Shown one piece after another: positions 61,412 through 64,000 of a stretch of DNA of 64,000 nt. The notes below the pieces were generated by a model that saw only the letters and a list, made by a program, of their open reading frames with translations, ran no database searches and was not told the DNA's origin. Made by a program: the position numbers and the translations under genes. Every line of letters starts with the position of its first letter. Position 1 is the stretch's first letter. Location: the NCBI GenBank assembly GCA_963989385.1, contig OZ022501.1:24250602-24314601 (forward strand), given 5' to 3'. The stretch comes from Ctena decussata. Its lineage: Eukaryota > Mollusca > Bivalvia > Lucinida > Lucinidae.

Positions 61412-61453
61412 CTGTAAATTAAGATAGGCATGTCAGTAACGTATTTATACCTT

Positions 61454-61519
61454 ACCCCTATTGCACTCGGAACGGCCAAAACTCAATAGAGTTTTGGGCG
61501 TTCTGAGTCCAATAGGGTT
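61454..61519. repeat. Hairpin, about 30-bp arms
   Basis: CCTATTGCACTCGGAAC and GGCCAAAACTC oppose GAGTTTTGGGC and GTTCTGAGTCCAATAGG. Confidence 0.9.
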
Positions 61520-61667
61520 AAAAATAATAATAACTCACTCAATTTTAATGACGTCACTAAAACTGCTCAAAATTTACTTCACATCATTGGTCAAAAAGTT
61601 AGAATTTTCCTGTTCTGAAGCCTAATCCGACTTTAGGTTTTAAATCCGCTAACAGTGGGAAAAAATA

Positions 61668-61802
61668 ATCCATCATGAGCCAGTCCATGTAGGATAGGGT
61701 AATCTCACCCTCGGGGTCGGAATTTCAACTAGGTGTCCCTGGTTGAAATTCCGACCCCTCGGGTGAGATTTCCCTATCCTACATGGACACTCATGATGGA
61801 TT
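61668..61802. repeat. Near-perfect palindrome, about 60-bp arms
   Basis: AATCCATCATGAG, GTCCATGTAGGATAGGG and GGGGTCGGAATTTCAAC oppose GTTGAAATTCCGACCCC, CCCTATCCTACATGGAC and CTCATGATGGATT. Confidence 0.95.
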
Positions 61803-61907
61803 GTTATAATCTCCTTTTGGCAGCCAATTTTTTCCACTAGGAGATTACCCTATTTTATTAAAGGGTACATGCCACTCATGGAAGCAAACAGGAAATCACA
61901 AATGCTG

Positions 61908-62105
61908 TTAACCCTTAAAGCGCCAAAAATTAAAATAGTTAAATTTGCACACAGTGTAGATCCAGATGAGTTGGCTCATAATGAGCCACCTCATCTGAAT
62001 CTACAATGTTTGCCCTCTAGAGTTCGAATTCTCAATATGATATCGCTTGGACGAAACATTTATTGAAATTCTGCAGACGTATATTTTGTCGTCTGCTTGG
62101 TTAAA
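61908..62105. mobile_element. PalC copy 6
   Basis: TTAACCCTTAAAGCGCCAAA at the left; the right end TCGTCTGCTTGGTTAA has lost the GCGC..AGGG segment. Confidence 0.85.
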
Positions 62106-62223
62106 AGCAAACTGCAATCGTATCTCATAATATCAGCGAGGATGTCCGATTGAGCAAAAAAAAGCAGGAAAAAAAGGCGAGGTAAAATGTCCAGGCCCTG
62201 TTTCAACTTTATCGAGATTGAAA

Positions 62224-62440
62224 GAGCCGCGGAAGCTCAGTGGGCTGAGCATTTACCGATTGAGACAGTGATCCGATTCGAATCCAGCTGGAGGCGAACT
62301 TTCTCTTTTTTAAAAGCGTAAACGGGGTTCTAGTGCCCTAACATTCATTTTCCCCTTTCAATTCACTTGATATCAATTTAATACGATTGAATCTGTCGTT
62401 TTATCGTTTAACTGGCAAAGTCGGTAGCGCACCCTAAGGC
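62224..62440 (+). mobile_element. SINE-D, different body
   Basis: Head GGAAGCTCAGTGGGCTGAG (box A) and CCGATTCGAATCCAG (box B). The body includes CACTTGATATCAATTTAATA and AACTGGCAAAGTCGGTAGC, unlike SINE-A to C. Confidence 0.65.
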
Positions 62441-62594
62441 CAAACAGGTCTTATGGTCTTATGGTTTCTTGAAGATAATATCATGAACTTATTTGGTCAA
62501 ATAATTGTTGACTTTAATTGCAGTATACCCTGGAAGCAAAAACCGTCTAAGATTGAAATCAATAATTTCTGTAAACGTTAGCCTTCAGGAAGAT

Positions 62595-62817
62595 CTAGGG
62601 TCGAATCTGTTAACTTCGGACAGCGGGTAAATTCGGACATACCATTGCAAACAGTGAGAATCCAGATGAGACGGCTCATAATGAGCCGTCTCATCATGAT
62701 TTTCACTGTTTGTCCAGATATTTTTGTTTTAATTCCAAACAACTGACATATAAAGGTAACAATGTCACTGTCCGAATTTACCTGCTGTCCGAATTTACCT
62801 GACGTGACTTGACCCCA
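62595..62817. mobile_element. PalB copy 10, reverse inner order
   Basis: CTAGGGTCGAATCTGTTAAC to ACCTGACGTGACTTGACCCC. Confidence 0.87.
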
Positions 62818-62870
62818 ATGTACACAAATGTGTTCTGTATGGGTACACCTTCATTTTTTCCGCGATCAGG

Positions 62871-63038
62871 AGTGGCAGTAGCATAGTTGTCAGCACGCTA
62901 GACTACCAATCCAGGGGTCGCAAGTGCGATACCACGCTCTCCAGTTTTTCGGATGAGACTTTAAACCGAGGTCCCATCTCCGCATGACCTACCTATTTGT
63001 TGGTTAGACGTGAAACCGAGTTCACTCACTCACTCATT
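62871..63038 (+). mobile_element. SINE-C copy 2
   Basis: GGAGTGGCAGTAGCATAGTT, ACTACCAATCCAGGGGTCGC, GATGAGACTTTAAACCGAGG and the tail TTCACTCACTCACTC, in plus orientation. Confidence 0.87.
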
Positions 63039-63300
63039 TCCCAATAATTTTCAAGGCCTCAGCTTGCTTCCCAGCGCGTCAAAATCCTTCGAAAACGGGT
63101 TCTACTCTTAAAGGAAAGATTTGCTCTCAGAGGTGTTAATTATATCCATTGAGAAGTGACTCCCCCCCCCCACTTTCCACTGAAAAGGGAGTCAAAAATG
63201 AAAATGGCAGGATTGCTTACCCTGAAAGTGTATCGGCTCGCCTTAAATAAGTTGTTTTTTAATCATCCGGCGATTTGTCAGAGGACTCGGGTGGAATAAA

Positions 63301-63538
63301 TGAGCCGCGACAAGAAAAAACCAACAAAGTGGCATGTGCACCCAGCACATTTAGAACAGCCTGGGGAGACACCCGGTCTGATCAGAGTCTTGGCTGTCCG
63401 CAAGAGGCTAGCTTAGACTCTTAGCTATCCTTTATGTGCGTTGCAACTACTCTGATCAGTCTGGGCGGATGCCAAGGCTGATCTGAGTCTGTGCTGGGCG
63501 CACATGCCACTTTGTTGGTTTTCTCGTGTCGTCGCTCA
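63301..63538. mobile_element. PalA copy 18
   Basis: TGAGCCGCGACAAGAA to CGTGTCGTCGCTCA. Confidence 0.87.
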
Positions 63539-63615
63539 TCAATGGCAGACAGTGCAGACTATGATCTGACTTCTCCTAAGACGGCAGCTGATCCACACGC
63601 TACATAATTCCCGTA

Positions 63616-63840
63616 TTAAACCCATTAATGCCCAGTGGACTCTTCTATCTATATATATTGGATGAGTCCATTTGTCATTTAAGGGGTGTCTGGTTCAGTT
63701 GTTTTTTGTTTTTTTTAATATCCATTTGTCTTATAAATGCAAATAGTGTAGACCCTGATCGGACTCCACGTTTTGTTTGATCTAGGTCTGCACTGTTTGC
63801 CTTTATTCCATTTTTGGACGGTAGGCATTAATGGGTTAAT
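63616..63840. mobile_element. PalD relative with TTAA-type ends
   Basis: ATTAAACCCATTAATGCCCA to GTAGGCATTAATGGGTTAA; core GCAAATAGTGTAGACCCTGA opposed by TAGGTCTGCACTGTTTGCC. Confidence 0.75.
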
Positions 63841-63850
63841 ATTGAAAATG

Positions 63851-64000
63851 TTGTTGTTGTTGTTGTTGTGTTGTGTCGGGACAGGCAGTTAACCCCACAC
63901 TATTCCTGGGCTGGCTTAGACCTCCTAAGCGTTAACCAGTACTAAGTGCACTTACTTTCACTAGTAACTAACAACTGCCCTTCTTGAATTAGCGGAAGGG
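63851..64000 (-). mobile_element. SINE-B copy, cut by the window edge
   Basis: The plus strand begins with (TTG)n (a CAA-repeat 3' tail on the minus strand) and continues with GCGTTAACCAGTACTAAGTG and ATTAGCGGAAGGG; the tRNA-like head lies beyond 64000. Confidence 0.85.

Noticed and set aside
63207..63245. A further upstream protease exon
   Set aside because: A GTAAGC donor follows GCGAGCCGATACACTTTCAGG on the minus strand, but the only acceptor lacks a pyrimidine tract, the frame has a stop just upstream and the peptide does not fit the catalytic domain.
100..63538. Bacterial or viral gene clusters
   Set aside because: No operon-like coding density, no ribosome-binding patterns and no capsid, polymerase or integrase frames other than LINE reverse transcriptases.

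Overview
This is a window of animal nuclear DNA: short exons with GT-AG introns, tRNA-derived SINEs, non-LTR retrotransposon remains and a very dense population of palindromic and tandem-core repeats. The tandem-core elements ending in a GACG microsatellite look like the bivalve 'pearl' family, and a short secreted-type C1q gene fits a bivalve mollusc. A clam-like bivalve is my inference; no species is established.

Two genes can be read. (1) Plus strand, 10821-13429: the 3' end of a C1q-domain gene, one coiled-coil exon and one terminal C1q exon, both joined in phase 1. (2) Minus strand, 61411 down to 18323: twelve exons of an ADAMTS-like (M12B reprolysin) metalloprotease, partial at its 5' end. 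The exons give HELGH plus NLGSYHD (zinc site), a Met-turn, an ADAMTS-type cysteine-rich region, a Pro/Thr/Ser linker, a 15-bp microexon and a six-cysteine ShK-like module. All eleven exon joins keep one frame (1161 coding bases). The genes converge; a broken LINE (15088-17306) lies between their 3' ends.

Everything else is intronic or intergenic repeat. Working labels used below: PalA, about 238 bp, ends TGAGCCGCGACACG (18 copies); PalB, about 200 bp, ends TAGGGTCAAGTCGGGTAA (10 copies); PalC, about 210 bp, TTAACCCTTAAAGCGCC ends (6 copies, piggyBac-like); PalD, short foldbacks built on GGCAAACAGTGTAGACC; PalE, about 110 bp, ends CCCAGCAGGCACA; PalF (GGGGCCGTATT ends); PalG (TTTATCGAAGT ends); PalH (about 200 bp, TTATCTGGAGCTCTG ends); PalI (TATCTCAAAGTAAATTTTC hairpin); PalJ (CACTGTA ends). 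SINE-A to SINE-D are tRNA-derived SINEs. Six pearl-like elements carry unrelated tandem cores.

Layout: 1-10.5 kb repeats (pearl-like array, a 2.6-kb TIR element holding a LINE RNase H relic); 10.8-13.4 kb C1q gene; 13.8-18.2 kb LINE and spacer; 18.3-61.4 kb metalloprotease gene, whose introns are packed with nested elements; 61.4-64 kb its upstream intron or flank. Repeats come within 6-60 bp of most exon edges. The most unusual feature is at 23043-23766, where the 3' edge of the ShK-like exon and its splice donor are amplified about 16-fold as a minisatellite.
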